NCBI GenBank assembly: GCA_963726575.1
Contig: CAVSCR010000003.1
Location: 124,001 to 188,000, forward strand
DNA: 64,000 nt
From: CAVSCR01 sp963726575
Lineage (GTDB): Bacteria; Actinomycetota; Actinomycetes; JAHEKZ01
Direction of reading: 5' to 3'
Both the position numbers and the translations under genes were made by a program. This document shows positions 43,096-51,373 of this stretch, piece by piece. The notes below the pieces were generated by a model. It searched no databases. It had not been told where the DNA came from and saw only the letters and a list, made by a program, of their open reading frames with translations. Numbering within the stretch: position 1 is the first letter of the stretch; each line of letters opens with the position of its first letter.

Positions 43096-44434
43096 CGTCG
43101 GGGTCGAGATCGGGGTAGAGCGCAGCCAGGGCCGCATCGGGAACGTAGCGCCAGTGGGGCAGGTGGCGGACTGCGTAGACGAACTCGCGACACTCCTGCT
43201 CGGCGCGCAGACCGGCCAGGAGCCGCTCGTCGAACAGCTCGGCCCGACCGAGCGCCGCGAGCTCTCGGCGGTAGGAGGCCAGGAACCCGGACTGCGCCGA
43301 AGTGATCCACTCCTGCACTGCTGCGACGTCGACACCGTGGGTACGGTGCACCACCACCCGACCGACGTGGTCGAGCGACGCGAGCATGCCGGCGACGTCA
43401 CGCGCAGCAGGTTGTGGTTGCAGACGTTGCGCAGCGGAGAGCACCGGGTTGCCGTCGAAGTCGACGAACGCATACCGCCAACCGTCGGCCACGGGGTAGC
43501 GCAGCACCTGACCGACGTGGAAGTCCCCGTGCACGCTGATGACCGGCGTCGTCGCGAAGTCGGCCAGACGGTTGATGTCGACCCCGATCCGAGGGGCCCT
43601 CGCCCGCAACCGGCGACCTTCGTCACCGTCGACCGTCGCGACGGCCTGTTCGAGCACCTGGCGAGCCGCCGCCGCCCAGCCGTGCGCCTGTTGCGCGTCC
43701 GCCTGCGGTGGCGTTTCAGGACCCGCGAGGTCCGCGTGCATCTGTGCGGTCAGCTGGCCGATCTCGCGCGCAGGCTCGACGGCTGCGTCGAACGGCGTCC
43801 GGCCGGCAGCCGCCGCGCGGACCTCCTCGACGCACCATGTCCAACCGTCGGTCGCCTCGGGCAGGTAGTCACTCACTGACGCCAGCAGGACAGAAGGCCG
43901 ATCAGGTGGTCGCCACGTGACGAAGGCCCACGGGTGGGCCATGGCGGCGAAGCCGGCTGCGTCGAGGGTCTTCAGCTTGGCGGGTGCCGGCTGCTCACCC
44001 GGTTCGGCTGCCACGGTCCACTTGACCACCGCCTGCTCCCCCACGATCACCGACTCGTGCGTCTGGTCCACCCCGACGGACCGTTCACCAGCGGCCGGCG
44101 CCGCATGAAGCACCTCGACATGTACCTCGGACGGTGTCCAGCCACCCTCGACCACCGCAGCGACAAGGGCGTCCGCCATTCCATCGCCGACACGGGCGCG
44201 CCGGACGCCACCATCGGTGACCACCAGAGGGACGACGAGCGTTCGGTCAGCGGCATCGGCCACCACGGCCACCTGCCCAGGACCGAGGGCAACGCTGGTC
44301 AGCAGCCGGATCGGACCGCTCAGACCCGCGCTCCCCGCGCGCCCTGGAGGGACCAGCGCGTCGGGCTGAGTCGCCGTGACGAGGTCGGCCAGATCCGCAA
44401 ACGCCAGCGGGCGTCCGCCGGACGTCGCTGTCAC
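43085..44434 (-). CDS. Maltokinase-like sugar kinase (possibly glucosamine kinase type)
   Basis: A 449-residue kinase with a two-part architecture: an N-terminal cap of ~130 residues followed by an APH-like kinase. Visible motifs are VGEQAVVKWTVAAEPGEQPA (ATP Lys strand), VISVHGDFHVGQVLRYP (catalytic His-Gly-Asp) and YAFVDFDGNPVLSAAQRLQP (metal Asp). This is the layout of actinobacterial maltokinases and the related glucosamine kinase (GlcNK) group. I recall GlcNK genes occurring near sugar isomerase genes, which would fit the SIS neighbour. Maltose, glucose or glucosamine as substrate remains open. Start GTG 44434 overlaps the glycosyltransferase stop. Confidence 0.75.
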   Translation of the reverse strand: MTATSGGRPLAFADLADLVTATQPDALVPPGRAGSAGLSGPIRLLTSVALGPGQVAVVADAADRTLVVPLVVTDGGVRRARVGDGMADALVAAVVEGGWTPSEVHVEVLHAAPAAGERSVGVDQTHESVIVGEQAVVKWTVAAEPGEQPAPAKLKTLDAAGFAAMAHPWAFVTWRPPDRPSVLLASVSDYLPEATDGWTWCVEEVRAAAAGRTPFDAAVEPAREIGQLTAQMHADLAGPETPPQADAQQAHGWAAAARQVLEQAVATVDGDEGRRLRARAPRIGVDINRLADFATTPVISVHGDFHVGQVLRYPVADGWRYAFVDFDGNPVLSAAQRLQPQPAARDVAGMLASLDHVGRVVVHRTHGVDVAAVQEWITSAQSGFLASYRRELAALGRAELFDERLLAGLRAEQECREFVYAVRHLPHWRYVPDAALAALYPDLDPDDGR

Positions 44435-45756
44435 CGGGCGGCCGTCTCCGCATGTGATCGGGCCACGGCTTCGATGATGTCGGCGGCGCGAACTGTGCCG
44501 TTGCGGCTGCGAATCTGCTCGCCGAGCTCGGTCATCCGGCGCTGAAGTTCGGTGTCGGCCAGCAGGCCACCGATCGCGCCGGTCAGATCGTCGTCGCTGA
44601 ACGCGTAGGTGGCGAGCCGGCGGCCGTAGCCGGTCTCGTGCACGCGCTGCGCGTTGTCGTACTGGTCCCAGAACAAGGGCAACAGGATCATCGGCTTGCC
44701 GAAGTGGAATGCCTCAGTGGTGGTGTTGTTGCCGCCGTGCGTGATCACCAGGTCCACCTGCCCGATGATCGACGTCTGCGGAAGGAACTCAGCACCCCAC
44801 ATGTTGTCGGCCAGCTGGTACTCGTCGTTCTGCGGTCCGGTGCTCACGATGTAGCGATGCGGCGTGCGCCCGAGGACGTCGACGAGGCGCCGCATCAGGT
44901 CGACGTCGGCGCTGCCGAGCGAGCCCAGCGACAGGTAGATGAGTGCGCTCCCCGTCGGCCGGTCGATCAGCTGCTCGGGCAGCTGGAACGGTTCGTCGGT
45001 CTCGCGCACGCTGGAATCGATCCGGTGCCACGTGTCGTCGAGCGCGCGGGCCTCGGTGTAGTCGACCTCGGCGGGGTAGACGTAGAGGTTGGCGACGTCA
45101 CTGACGTGCATGAAGTCGAGCTCGGGCAGGGCGGGTGCGCCCTGTACCTGCACCCACGCGTTGAAGTCCTCCCACATCGCTCGGTGGGTGCGGTCGTACT
45201 CGGCACGAAAGGCGGGCCACTCGCTGGGGTCGTCGGCCGGCAATCCGGAAAACGTCGGTGGCACGCCAGGTCCCTTCACCTCCAGCGGGTTGCACGACAC
45301 GATGCGCACGTATGGCGCCCCCGCCGTCAACAGCGCCGGAAAGGCGACCACGTTGTCCTCGACGATCACGTCGGGGCGGGTGCGTTCGATGATCTGCTTC
45401 AGCTGCGGCTCGCAGTACTTGGCCCCGTCGATCAACGCCTGGAACGTCGGCTGGATGAACGTCGCCAACTGGTCGATGGTGGGTTTGCGGAACTCCGGTG
45501 AGGTGTCGCGGATGAAGTCCTTCCAGAACTGGCCGGCATCCTGCTCGCTGTCGCCGGTGTCCTGCGGAGGGGCTGAGAGGTGTACCAGGTCTTCGTCGAA
45601 GCCGAGCTTGCTGAGCTTCCCGGCCCAGGACGCCTCGGCCGCGAAGACGACGCGGTGGCCGCGCTGCTTCAGCAGGTGACCCACGCCGACGCACTGGTTG
45701 GTGGGTCCGTAGGCCGACTCCGGCATGAACAGGATCGTCAGGGGACGGTCGGTCAT
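44431..45756 (-). CDS. Glycosyltransferase, MGT/UGT (GT1) type
   Basis: A 441-residue GT-B glycosyltransferase: N-terminal LTILFMPESAYGPTNQCVGV with GHLLKQRGHRVVFA, the linker SALIYLSLGSLGSADVDLMR, and the C-terminal nucleotide-sugar signature FLPQTSIIGQVDLVITHGGN with NTTTEAFHFGKPMILLPLFW. It would glycosylate a small molecule or lipid. It is the first gene of the operon with the kinase, SIS and ROK genes, all coupled by overlaps. ATG 45756 has GAAGGGA upstream. Why a GT1 enzyme is coupled to sugar kinases is unclear. Confidence 0.85.
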   Translation of the reverse strand: MTDRPLTILFMPESAYGPTNQCVGVGHLLKQRGHRVVFAAEASWAGKLSKLGFDEDLVHLSAPPQDTGDSEQDAGQFWKDFIRDTSPEFRKPTIDQLATFIQPTFQALIDGAKYCEPQLKQIIERTRPDVIVEDNVVAFPALLTAGAPYVRIVSCNPLEVKGPGVPPTFSGLPADDPSEWPAFRAEYDRTHRAMWEDFNAWVQVQGAPALPELDFMHVSDVANLYVYPAEVDYTEARALDDTWHRIDSSVRETDEPFQLPEQLIDRPTGSALIYLSLGSLGSADVDLMRRLVDVLGRTPHRYIVSTGPQNDEYQLADNMWGAEFLPQTSIIGQVDLVITHGGNNTTTEAFHFGKPMILLPLFWDQYDNAQRVHETGYGRRLATYAFSDDDLTGAIGGLLADTELQRRMTELGEQIRSRNGTVRAADIIEAVARSHAETAAR

Positions 45757-45850
45757 CCGTGGTTTCCCTTCGCGCTGCGGAGCCTCGCGGCACCCGTACC
45801 GGCCACTGGCAGGCCACCCTAGACATGCACCGGCAGCCAGCGGCGGCGGG

Positions 45851-45958
45851 TCACCAGTCGAAGGGAATGGTGTCGGGCATGCCAGTGGGGACGAGGTCCT
45901 GGTGCAGCAGGAAAGTGATGCGCCCATGTGGCTCCGCCGCCGGTGCCGTGGCTCCCAC
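45851..45958 (-). CDS. Short coding-like frame upstream of the glycosyltransferase
   Basis: A reverse-strand frame reading GATAPAAEPHGRITFLLHQD then LVPTGMPDTIPFDW and stop, 35 residues from GTG 45958. Nearly every codon ends in G or C, which suggests selection. No ribosome site is visible, so it may be the tail of a lost gene or an unannotated small peptide just before the glycosyltransferase operon. Confidence 0.35.
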   Translation of the reverse strand: MGATAPAAEPHGRITFLLHQDLVPTGMPDTIPFDW

Positions 45959-46111
45959 CGGTCCGACTGAGGACCCCGGGTCAGCAGGGTCCCCCTGACG
46001 ACGCCATGGGAGCAGCCTGTGAGGGTCTGGCCACCACTGCGTGGGCGGCGCGTGTAAAGGATTCTCACGTCCTGGGTCCCTAAGGAGGTGAGACCAGTCA
46101 GGAGGGACGGG

Positions 46112-46612
46112 TTGACATCAGCAGATGATGCGTACAGCGCCGTCTTCCAGGCTGAGTTCTCGCGAGTGCTGCGAGCCGTCGTGGTCGTGGTGCGGGACCG
46201 CGATCAGGCGGAGGACATTACTCAGGACGCCTTCGCTCATCTGTTGCGGCAGTGGCGTCGGGTCAGTCGCTATGACCGGCCCGATGCCTGGGTGCGCACG
46301 GTTGCGATCAGGCTCGCCGTCCGACGTGACCGCCGTGAGCGGCTGCGTGGTCTGGTGGAGCGATCCGCGGCACGTCGAGAACCTGTCGAGCCGGATCCCG
46401 CAGTTCGCGTCGACATCCTCGCTGCGCTGGCTCAGCTACCGGTCAAGCAACGGGCTGTCGTCGCGCTCTACTACCTCGAGGACCTACCGGTGAGCGAGGT
46501 GGCCGAGATCGTCGGTTGTCGTGCTTCCACGGTGTCGGTGCATCTACATCGGGCCAGACAACGTCTGGCCGAGCTGTTGGGCGAAGAGGTGAGCGACGAT
46601 GTCCTTCGATGA
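46112..46612 (+). CDS. ECF RNA polymerase sigma factor (SigE-like)
   Basis: A 166-residue ECF sigma factor. Region 2 is AYSAVFQAEFSRVLRAVVVV, then QAEDITQDAFAHLLRQWRRV; region 4 is LAQLPVKQRAVVALYYLEDL, then EIVGCRASTVSVHLHRARQR. TTG 46112 is chosen because GGAGGG lies 5 bases before it; GTG 46088 would add eight residues but has its own ribosome site overlapping the codon. Its 3' end overlaps the next gene by 14 bases. Same type as the factors at 15951 and 53422. Confidence 0.85.
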   Translation: MTSADDAYSAVFQAEFSRVLRAVVVVVRDRDQAEDITQDAFAHLLRQWRRVSRYDRPDAWVRTVAIRLAVRRDRRERLRGLVERSAARREPVEPDPAVRVDILAALAQLPVKQRAVVALYYLEDLPVSEVAEIVGCRASTVSVHLHRARQRLAELLGEEVSDDVLR

Positions 46613-47618
46613 CCGCATCCGACAAGGACTGTTGCAGTCAACGGCTGGGCTTGCTGTCGACGCAGATCGGATTATGGATTCGATTCGTCATAGGTCGGCC
46701 CGCCAGCGGGAGCGTCGGTGGGTCACCGGCGGGATTCTTGCGGTTGTGGCCGCGGTGCTTGCCACCGCAGCCATGGCCTTGAGCAGTAGCGGGTGGTTGG
46801 CCTCGGACTCGCACCCCGTCATCGGGCCCGGACCATCAATCTCGGCCTCGGACAACACTGGCCCGGCCGAGTACTTCCACGGCGGGAAACTGATCGCCTC
46901 CATAGACCGAACAGATCCTCACGGAGTCAGCCTGACGTTCACCCCGACGTCACTGAACGTCGGGTTCATGCGCGGCTGCACCGGCGACGGATCGCCATTG
47001 ACATGGGTGAACGGGCGGCAAGTCGGCAGGCAGCCATGCCTGGGTCTCGATTTCGTCGGACCAGCCAATGACTGGAGCCAGGACAACCCGATCTGGCACT
47101 GGACGTCGGACTACGGAGTGAAGGTCGGACAGCCCGTCACCATCAGATACGCCTTCCCACGTCAGTCCGCAGCCCCTGGCACTGAGTGGCGCATCGGCGT
47201 CTACCAAGCCGTGCCGCCGGCCCAGTACCAGTACCCCACTCGCCCCTCGGTGAGAGCAGAACTTCCGTCGTCCTGGGCTCCTGCCCCGGGAAGACGGCTG
47301 TTCATGCGGGGTCGGCCCGGCTCGCCGCTGACCTTTCCGAAGTTGCTGTACCGCGGTCCGTTGACGCAAGGATTGGTGATCGAGGCCGCCTCGACCGAGC
47401 CGGTCGGCGTCCACCTCTACATCAACAACCGGCTCGCCTGGACCTGGCACGCCTGGTCTTGGGACCTTGAAACGGGTGGTTCGTCGCTCACCCTTCGCAG
47501 TCTGCACCTCCGGGCCGGGCAAGCGGCCACGATCACCCTGCGACAGGACAACCTCACCTCGGTGACCGGAGGGGTCGCACCGTCCACGTACCTGGCGCTC
47601 TACGACGCGCGACCCTGA
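46599..47618 (+). CDS. Single-span membrane protein, probable anti-sigma partner
   Basis: A 339-residue protein starting MSFDDRIRQGLLQSTAGLAV. It has a ~40-residue cytoplasmic part, one span (WVTGGILAVVAAVLATAAMA) and a ~270-residue outer region with a Cys pair (MRGCTGDGSP, GRQPCLGLDF) and a beta-rich C-terminus. It is fully overlapped at its start by the ECF factor gene. The N-terminal MS-[LF]-DDR motif is shared with the protein at 16520. No zinc anti-sigma signature is seen; control of the sigma factor by this protein is inferred from context. Confidence 0.6.
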   Translation: MSFDDRIRQGLLQSTAGLAVDADRIMDSIRHRSARQRERRWVTGGILAVVAAVLATAAMALSSSGWLASDSHPVIGPGPSISASDNTGPAEYFHGGKLIASIDRTDPHGVSLTFTPTSLNVGFMRGCTGDGSPLTWVNGRQVGRQPCLGLDFVGPANDWSQDNPIWHWTSDYGVKVGQPVTIRYAFPRQSAAPGTEWRIGVYQAVPPAQYQYPTRPSVRAELPSSWAPAPGRRLFMRGRPGSPLTFPKLLYRGPLTQGLVIEAASTEPVGVHLYINNRLAWTWHAWSWDLETGGSSLTLRSLHLRAGQAATITLRQDNLTSVTGGVAPSTYLALYDARP

Positions 47619-47649
47619 CGAAAGCGGTCGCAGGTGGTGACAAGGCCCC

Positions 47650-47686
47650 TTGACAGCACAGAGTGGTGTCAAGCATGCTTGTCAGC
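47650..47686 (+). promoter_or_regulatory. Promoter/operator of XRE gene
   Basis: TTGACA (47650-47655) and its inverted complement TGTCAA (47667-47672) precede a 12-bp perfect palindrome CAAGCATGCTTG (47670-47681). With a -10 around 47674-47679, transcription would start at or next to GTG 47687, so the mRNA may be leaderless. The palindrome is a good candidate for autoregulation. Confidence 0.5.
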
Positions 47687-47905
47687 GTGAAGAACCGAGT
47701 CCGAGAACTTCGGGCGGCCAGCGGCAGGTCGCAGGGGGAGTTCGGGATGGTTCTGGGGGTCTCCCGCCAGACGATCAACTCGATCGAGACCGGACGGTAC
47801 CTGCCGTCCCTGCCGCTGGCGTTCGCCATCGCCCGCAGCTTCGGCGCGACCATCGAGGACGTCTTCATCCCTGACCAGGAGACCGGACCAGGAGCACTGA
47901 CATGA
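47687..47905 (+). CDS. XRE family transcriptional regulator
   Basis: A 72-residue Cro/C1-type HTH protein: NRVRELRAASGRSQGEFGMV with LGVSRQTINSIETGRYLPSL, then AFAIARSFGATIEDVFIP. It belongs to the short regulator class that is almost always paired with a small membrane protein. GTG 47687 matches the family start (MKNRVRELR); an ATG at 47675 lies inside the operator palindrome and is less likely. The stop overlaps the next ATG (ATGA). Confidence 0.85.
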   Translation: MKNRVRELRAASGRSQGEFGMVLGVSRQTINSIETGRYLPSLPLAFAIARSFGATIEDVFIPDQETGPGALT

Positions 47906-48300
47906 CCAACGCGATCGCCACCGGTCACCGATTCACCACCGCAGCTGTTCTCGCCATCGCCGGCGGAGGCCTGGCCGTCGCCACCTGGATCGGTGGGGCT
48001 CACGGGCTGGCCATCGGTCTGGTGGCCTTCTACGCGCTCGCGGCGACGGCCGCCTACCTGTGGGCCGGGCGCGACAGCGACGTCGGCGCGATCATGCGAG
48101 CCGGTGGCGACGAACGACAGCGAAGCATGGACCACGACGCCACCGCGCTCGCAGGTCTCGCCATGGGCGCGACCGCGATCATCGGTGCCATCGTCTCCGC
48201 CGCGGTCGACGACGAGAACATCGGCGGGTACGGCGTCATCTGCTTCGTCGGTGGTGCGACCTACGCCGTGAGCCTGTTCGTCTTTCGCCGACGCGGATAG
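47902..48300 (+). CDS. Four-span membrane protein (DUF2178-like)
   Basis: A 132-residue membrane protein with four spans (AVLAIAGGGLAVATWIG, GLAIGLVAFYALAATAAYLW, ALAGLAMGATAIIGAIVSAA, YGVICFVGGATYAVSLFVF). The cytoplasmic loop RAGGDERQRSMDHDAT is the recognisable DUF2178-like loop. It is translationally coupled to the XRE regulator; such pairs are widespread, with unknown function. Confidence 0.75.
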   Translation: MTNAIATGHRFTTAAVLAIAGGGLAVATWIGGAHGLAIGLVAFYALAATAAYLWAGRDSDVGAIMRAGGDERQRSMDHDATALAGLAMGATAIIGAIVSAAVDDENIGGYGVICFVGGATYAVSLFVFRRRG

Positions 48301-48356
48301 CTCAGGGACTGGTCCCAGTACTGTGAAGGCTGCACCGGTGCAAAGGAGAGCCAGCC

Positions 48357-48716
48357 ATGTCCGAGGCCACCCCCCACTTGATCGCCAGCACAGATGCGGA
48401 CATCAACGGGCCGCTCGAGGACTGGGGCCCACGCGCGGGCGCCGACTCCGGCGACCCTCAGATGTCTGGCCGCATCTTCTACGAGGGCAACGGCGTGCAG
48501 GTCGGCGTCTGGGAGTGCACCCCCGGCGGCTGGGCCATCGAGGACCGCCCGGACCACGAGACGGTCCGGATCGTCAAGGGGCAGGCCCGCCTGACCAACG
48601 CCGACGGCAGCTCAGTGGAGCTCTTGGCCGGCGACGCCCTGACCCTTCCCAAGGGGTGGAGCGGGCGATGGGACCTCCTGACGACGGTGCGGAAGTTCTA
48701 CGTCACCGCCAAGTAG
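48357..48716 (+). CDS. Cupin domain protein (DUF861 type)
   Basis: A 119-residue cupin with the DUF861/EutQ-like pattern: GRIFYEGNGVQVGVWECTPG with GWAIEDRPDHETVRIVKGQA, then NADGSSVELLAGDALTLPKG. Members bind small carboxylated or ureido ligands. ATG 48357 has a perfect AAAGGAG site. Plus strand, 63 bases before the acyl-CoA dehydrogenase, but an operator/promoter lies between. Confidence 0.75.
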   Translation: MSEATPHLIASTDADINGPLEDWGPRAGADSGDPQMSGRIFYEGNGVQVGVWECTPGGWAIEDRPDHETVRIVKGQARLTNADGSSVELLAGDALTLPKGWSGRWDLLTTVRKFYVTAK

Positions 48717-48738
48717 GGCCCTTCACCGGGCAAGGTAT

Positions 48739-48750
48739 ATTGGATCCAAT
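48739..48750. promoter_or_regulatory. GntR-type operator upstream of acyl-CoA dehydrogenase
   Basis: A perfect 12-bp palindrome ATTGGATCCAAT, overlapping a TATATT -10-like sequence, 29 bases before ATG 48780. It matches 10 of 12 positions with the site at 53209-53220 in front of the CoA-transferase. Confidence 0.6.
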
Positions 48751-48779
48751 CTCTGCCTCCCCTCGCGCTGGAGCCCCCG

Positions 48780-49946
48780 ATGCCGGTCCGTCCGCTCGAC
48801 CTGATCGCCGCTGACTCGTTGCTGTCCGACGAGGAGCGCATGATGCGGGACACGGTCGCGCAGTTCGGCACAGACCGGCTGCGACCCCACATCGCCGGCT
48901 GGTTCGAGACCGGCCAGGTCCCAGCCCGGGAGCTGGCGAAGGAGCTCGGCGACCTCGGCGTGCTCGGGATGCACCTGAGCGGCTATGGGTGCGCCGGCAC
49001 GTCGGCGGTGGCGTACGGCCTCGCCTGCCTGGAGCTGGAGGCCGTGGACTCCGGAATCCGCTCGCTGGTCAGCGTGCAGGGGTCGCTGGCGATGTTCTCG
49101 ATCTGGCGTTGGGGATCGGAGGACCACAAGCAGCAGTGGTTGCCGCGGATGGCCGCTGGTGACGCGATCGGGTGCTTCGGCCTGACCGAGCCGGACTTCG
49201 GGTCGAATCCCTCGGGCATGCGCACCTCGGCCAAGCGAGATGGGACGGACTGGGTTCTCAACGGCACCAAGATGTGGATCACCAACGGATCGGTGGCCGA
49301 CGTCGCGGTGGTGTGGGCGCAGACCGACGACGGCATCCGCGGCTTCGTCGTGCCGACCGACTCCCCCGGGTTCTCAGCGCCTGACATCAAGAGCAAGCTC
49401 AGTCTGCGCGCGTCGGTGACCAGCGAGCTCGTGCTGGAGGACGTGCGACTACCTGCCGACGCGGTGTTTCCCGAAGTACGCGGTCTTAAGGGTCCCTTGT
49501 CGGCGCTGACCGAGGCCCGCTACGGCATCGTGTGGGGCACCGTCGGTGCGGCGCGGGACTGCCTGCACACCGCCATCGACTACGCGCTGGACCGCGAGCA
49601 GTTCGACCGTCCGATCGCCGGCTTCCAACTCACCCAGAAGAAGTTCGCCGACATGACCTTGGAGCTGGACAAGGCCTTCCTCCTCGCCCTGAACCTCGGC
49701 CGGCTGAAGGACCAGGGCAAGGCGACTCCGGAGATGGTGAGCGTCGGCAAGCTCAACAACGTCCGCGAGGCCATGGACATCGCTCGGGAGGCGCGCGGGA
49801 TCCTGGGCGCGAACGGCGTCACGTTGGAGTACCCGGTGCTGCGTCATGCGAACAACCTCGAGTCCGTGTACACCTACGAGGGCACCAACGAGATCCACAC
49901 GTTGGTCATCGGTCACGCGGTGACGGGACTGCCCGCCTACCGCTGA
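48780..49946 (+). CDS. gcdH: Acyl-CoA dehydrogenase, glutaryl-CoA dehydrogenase-like
   Basis: A 388-residue acyl-CoA dehydrogenase with the features of glutaryl-CoA dehydrogenases: CFGLTEPDFGSNPSGMRTSA (FAD/substrate loop), VLNGTKMWITNGSVADVAVV, RYGIVWGTVGAARDCLHTAI, and the catalytic Glu367 in VYTYEGTNEIHTLVIGHAVT. GcdH oxidises and decarboxylates glutaryl-CoA to crotonyl-CoA. A class III CoA-transferase and FCD regulator lie 1.4 kb downstream on the other strand with a matching operator. This context supports a glutarate (lysine or cadaverine) pathway. Confidence 0.85.
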   Translation: MPVRPLDLIAADSLLSDEERMMRDTVAQFGTDRLRPHIAGWFETGQVPARELAKELGDLGVLGMHLSGYGCAGTSAVAYGLACLELEAVDSGIRSLVSVQGSLAMFSIWRWGSEDHKQQWLPRMAAGDAIGCFGLTEPDFGSNPSGMRTSAKRDGTDWVLNGTKMWITNGSVADVAVVWAQTDDGIRGFVVPTDSPGFSAPDIKSKLSLRASVTSELVLEDVRLPADAVFPEVRGLKGPLSALTEARYGIVWGTVGAARDCLHTAIDYALDREQFDRPIAGFQLTQKKFADMTLELDKAFLLALNLGRLKDQGKATPEMVSVGKLNNVREAMDIAREARGILGANGVTLEYPVLRHANNLESVYTYEGTNEIHTLVIGHAVTGLPAYR

Positions 49947-49964
49947 GGCTTGGGAAGGGCCGCC

Positions 49965-51344
49965 GTGCTGACGGTTCGCGAGGGTCGGGCAAGGGGAAGA
50001 GCACTTCGGCAAGCGGTTCCGCGCGCCGCTCACGCGGAGTTGTCCTTGCCGGATCGGGACCCGATCAACATCCTGAACGAGCAGAACGCCTCCCGACTGG
50101 CTGACCTCGTACCGGTGCGGATCGGCCGGATGCTCCAGTCACCGTTCGCGTTCTACCGCGGGACGGCGGCGGTCATGGCCCACGACCTGTCGACCGACCG
50201 GGCCACCGGCCAGCAGGTGGTGTGCTGCGGGGACGCTCACATCTCGAACTTCGGAATGTTCGCCTCGCCGGAGCGCCGGTTGCTGTTCGACCTCAACGAC
50301 TTCGACGAGGCCGCGGTAGCGCCGTGGGAGTGGGACGTCAAACGGCTGGCGGCCAGCGCGGTGCTGGGCGGCCGCGACATGGGCTTGAGTGAGTCGCAGT
50401 GCCGCGACGCCGCGCAGACCGGCGTGCGCGCGTATCGCGAGACGATGCAGTACATGTACGAGCTGACGGCGATGGAGCGCTATTACTACCGCGTCGAGAC
50501 CGACTGGGTGGAGTCACAGGTCAAGGCGAAGGACCGCAAGCACGTGAGGGCGCACGTCAGGAAGGCTCGGCGCCGGACGTCAGAACAGGTGCGGGACAAG
50601 CTGATGGCCGTGGACGCCGAGGGTTCGCTCCGGTTCGTCGACGCGCCGCCGACGACGCGCCACGTCGATCCCCCGAACCTCGACGCCGTGTTGAGCCTGT
50701 TCGCCGAGTACCGCGCGACGTTGCGCAGTGACACCGCCTACCTGCTCACGCAGTTTCGGCTCGTGGACTACGCCAGGCGCGCCGTCGGGGTCGGCTCGGT
50801 GGGGACGCGCTGTTACGTCATCATGCTCGAGGGGCCCGCCGGCGTCCCGTTGTTCCTCCAGGTGAAGGAAGCGCCTCCGTCGGTGCTGCAGACGTACGGG
50901 CGTCATCCGCTGGTGATGCCCGACGGAGTGGCCCCGGTCCGGCGCGGCCGACAAGGGCACCGGGTCGTCTCCAGCCAGCGAATCCTGCAGGCGTACTCCG
51001 ACCCCTTCCTCGGGTGGACCGCAGCGTGGGCCAACCCGGACCGGCCGCGCAAGGCCGACTACTACTGGCGCCAGTTCCGCGACATGAAGGGGTCGGTGCG
51101 GCTGGACCAACTGCCGCTCGCGCTGTACTCCTCGTACGTCAGCCTGTGCGGCCAGTTGCTCGCGCGCGCCCACAGCCAAAGTCCCGGAGGCTCGGTGATC
51201 GCGGGATACCTCGGGCGCTCCGAGCGGTTCGACGAGGCGGTGGCTCGCTGGTCGGTCAGCTACGCCGACCAGTCCGAGCGGGACTTCGCCGCGCTCAGCG
51301 AAGCGGTCCGTGCCGGCAGACTGCCGGCCGAGCTAGGGGTGTGA
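49965..51344 (+). CDS. DUF2252 family protein
   Basis: A 459-residue DUF2252 protein, a kinase-like fold found widely in actinobacteria with unknown substrate. Family landmarks are the N-terminal FYRGTAAVMAHDL, the HGD-like CCGDAHISNFGMFASPERRL, the metal-type LLFDLNDFDEAAVAPWEWDV, and the late VSLCGQLLARAHSQS. GTG 49965 has GGGAAGGG 5 bases upstream. It follows gcdH by 18 bases on the same strand and may be co-transcribed, though a functional link is not obvious. Confidence 0.85.
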   Translation: MLTVREGRARGRALRQAVPRAAHAELSLPDRDPINILNEQNASRLADLVPVRIGRMLQSPFAFYRGTAAVMAHDLSTDRATGQQVVCCGDAHISNFGMFASPERRLLFDLNDFDEAAVAPWEWDVKRLAASAVLGGRDMGLSESQCRDAAQTGVRAYRETMQYMYELTAMERYYYRVETDWVESQVKAKDRKHVRAHVRKARRRTSEQVRDKLMAVDAEGSLRFVDAPPTTRHVDPPNLDAVLSLFAEYRATLRSDTAYLLTQFRLVDYARRAVGVGSVGTRCYVIMLEGPAGVPLFLQVKEAPPSVLQTYGRHPLVMPDGVAPVRRGRQGHRVVSSQRILQAYSDPFLGWTAAWANPDRPRKADYYWRQFRDMKGSVRLDQLPLALYSSYVSLCGQLLARAHSQSPGGSVIAGYLGRSERFDEAVARWSVSYADQSERDFAALSEAVRAGRLPAELGV

Positions 51345-51373
51345 CCGACCACCCAGACCGGCGGTGCGGTCCG

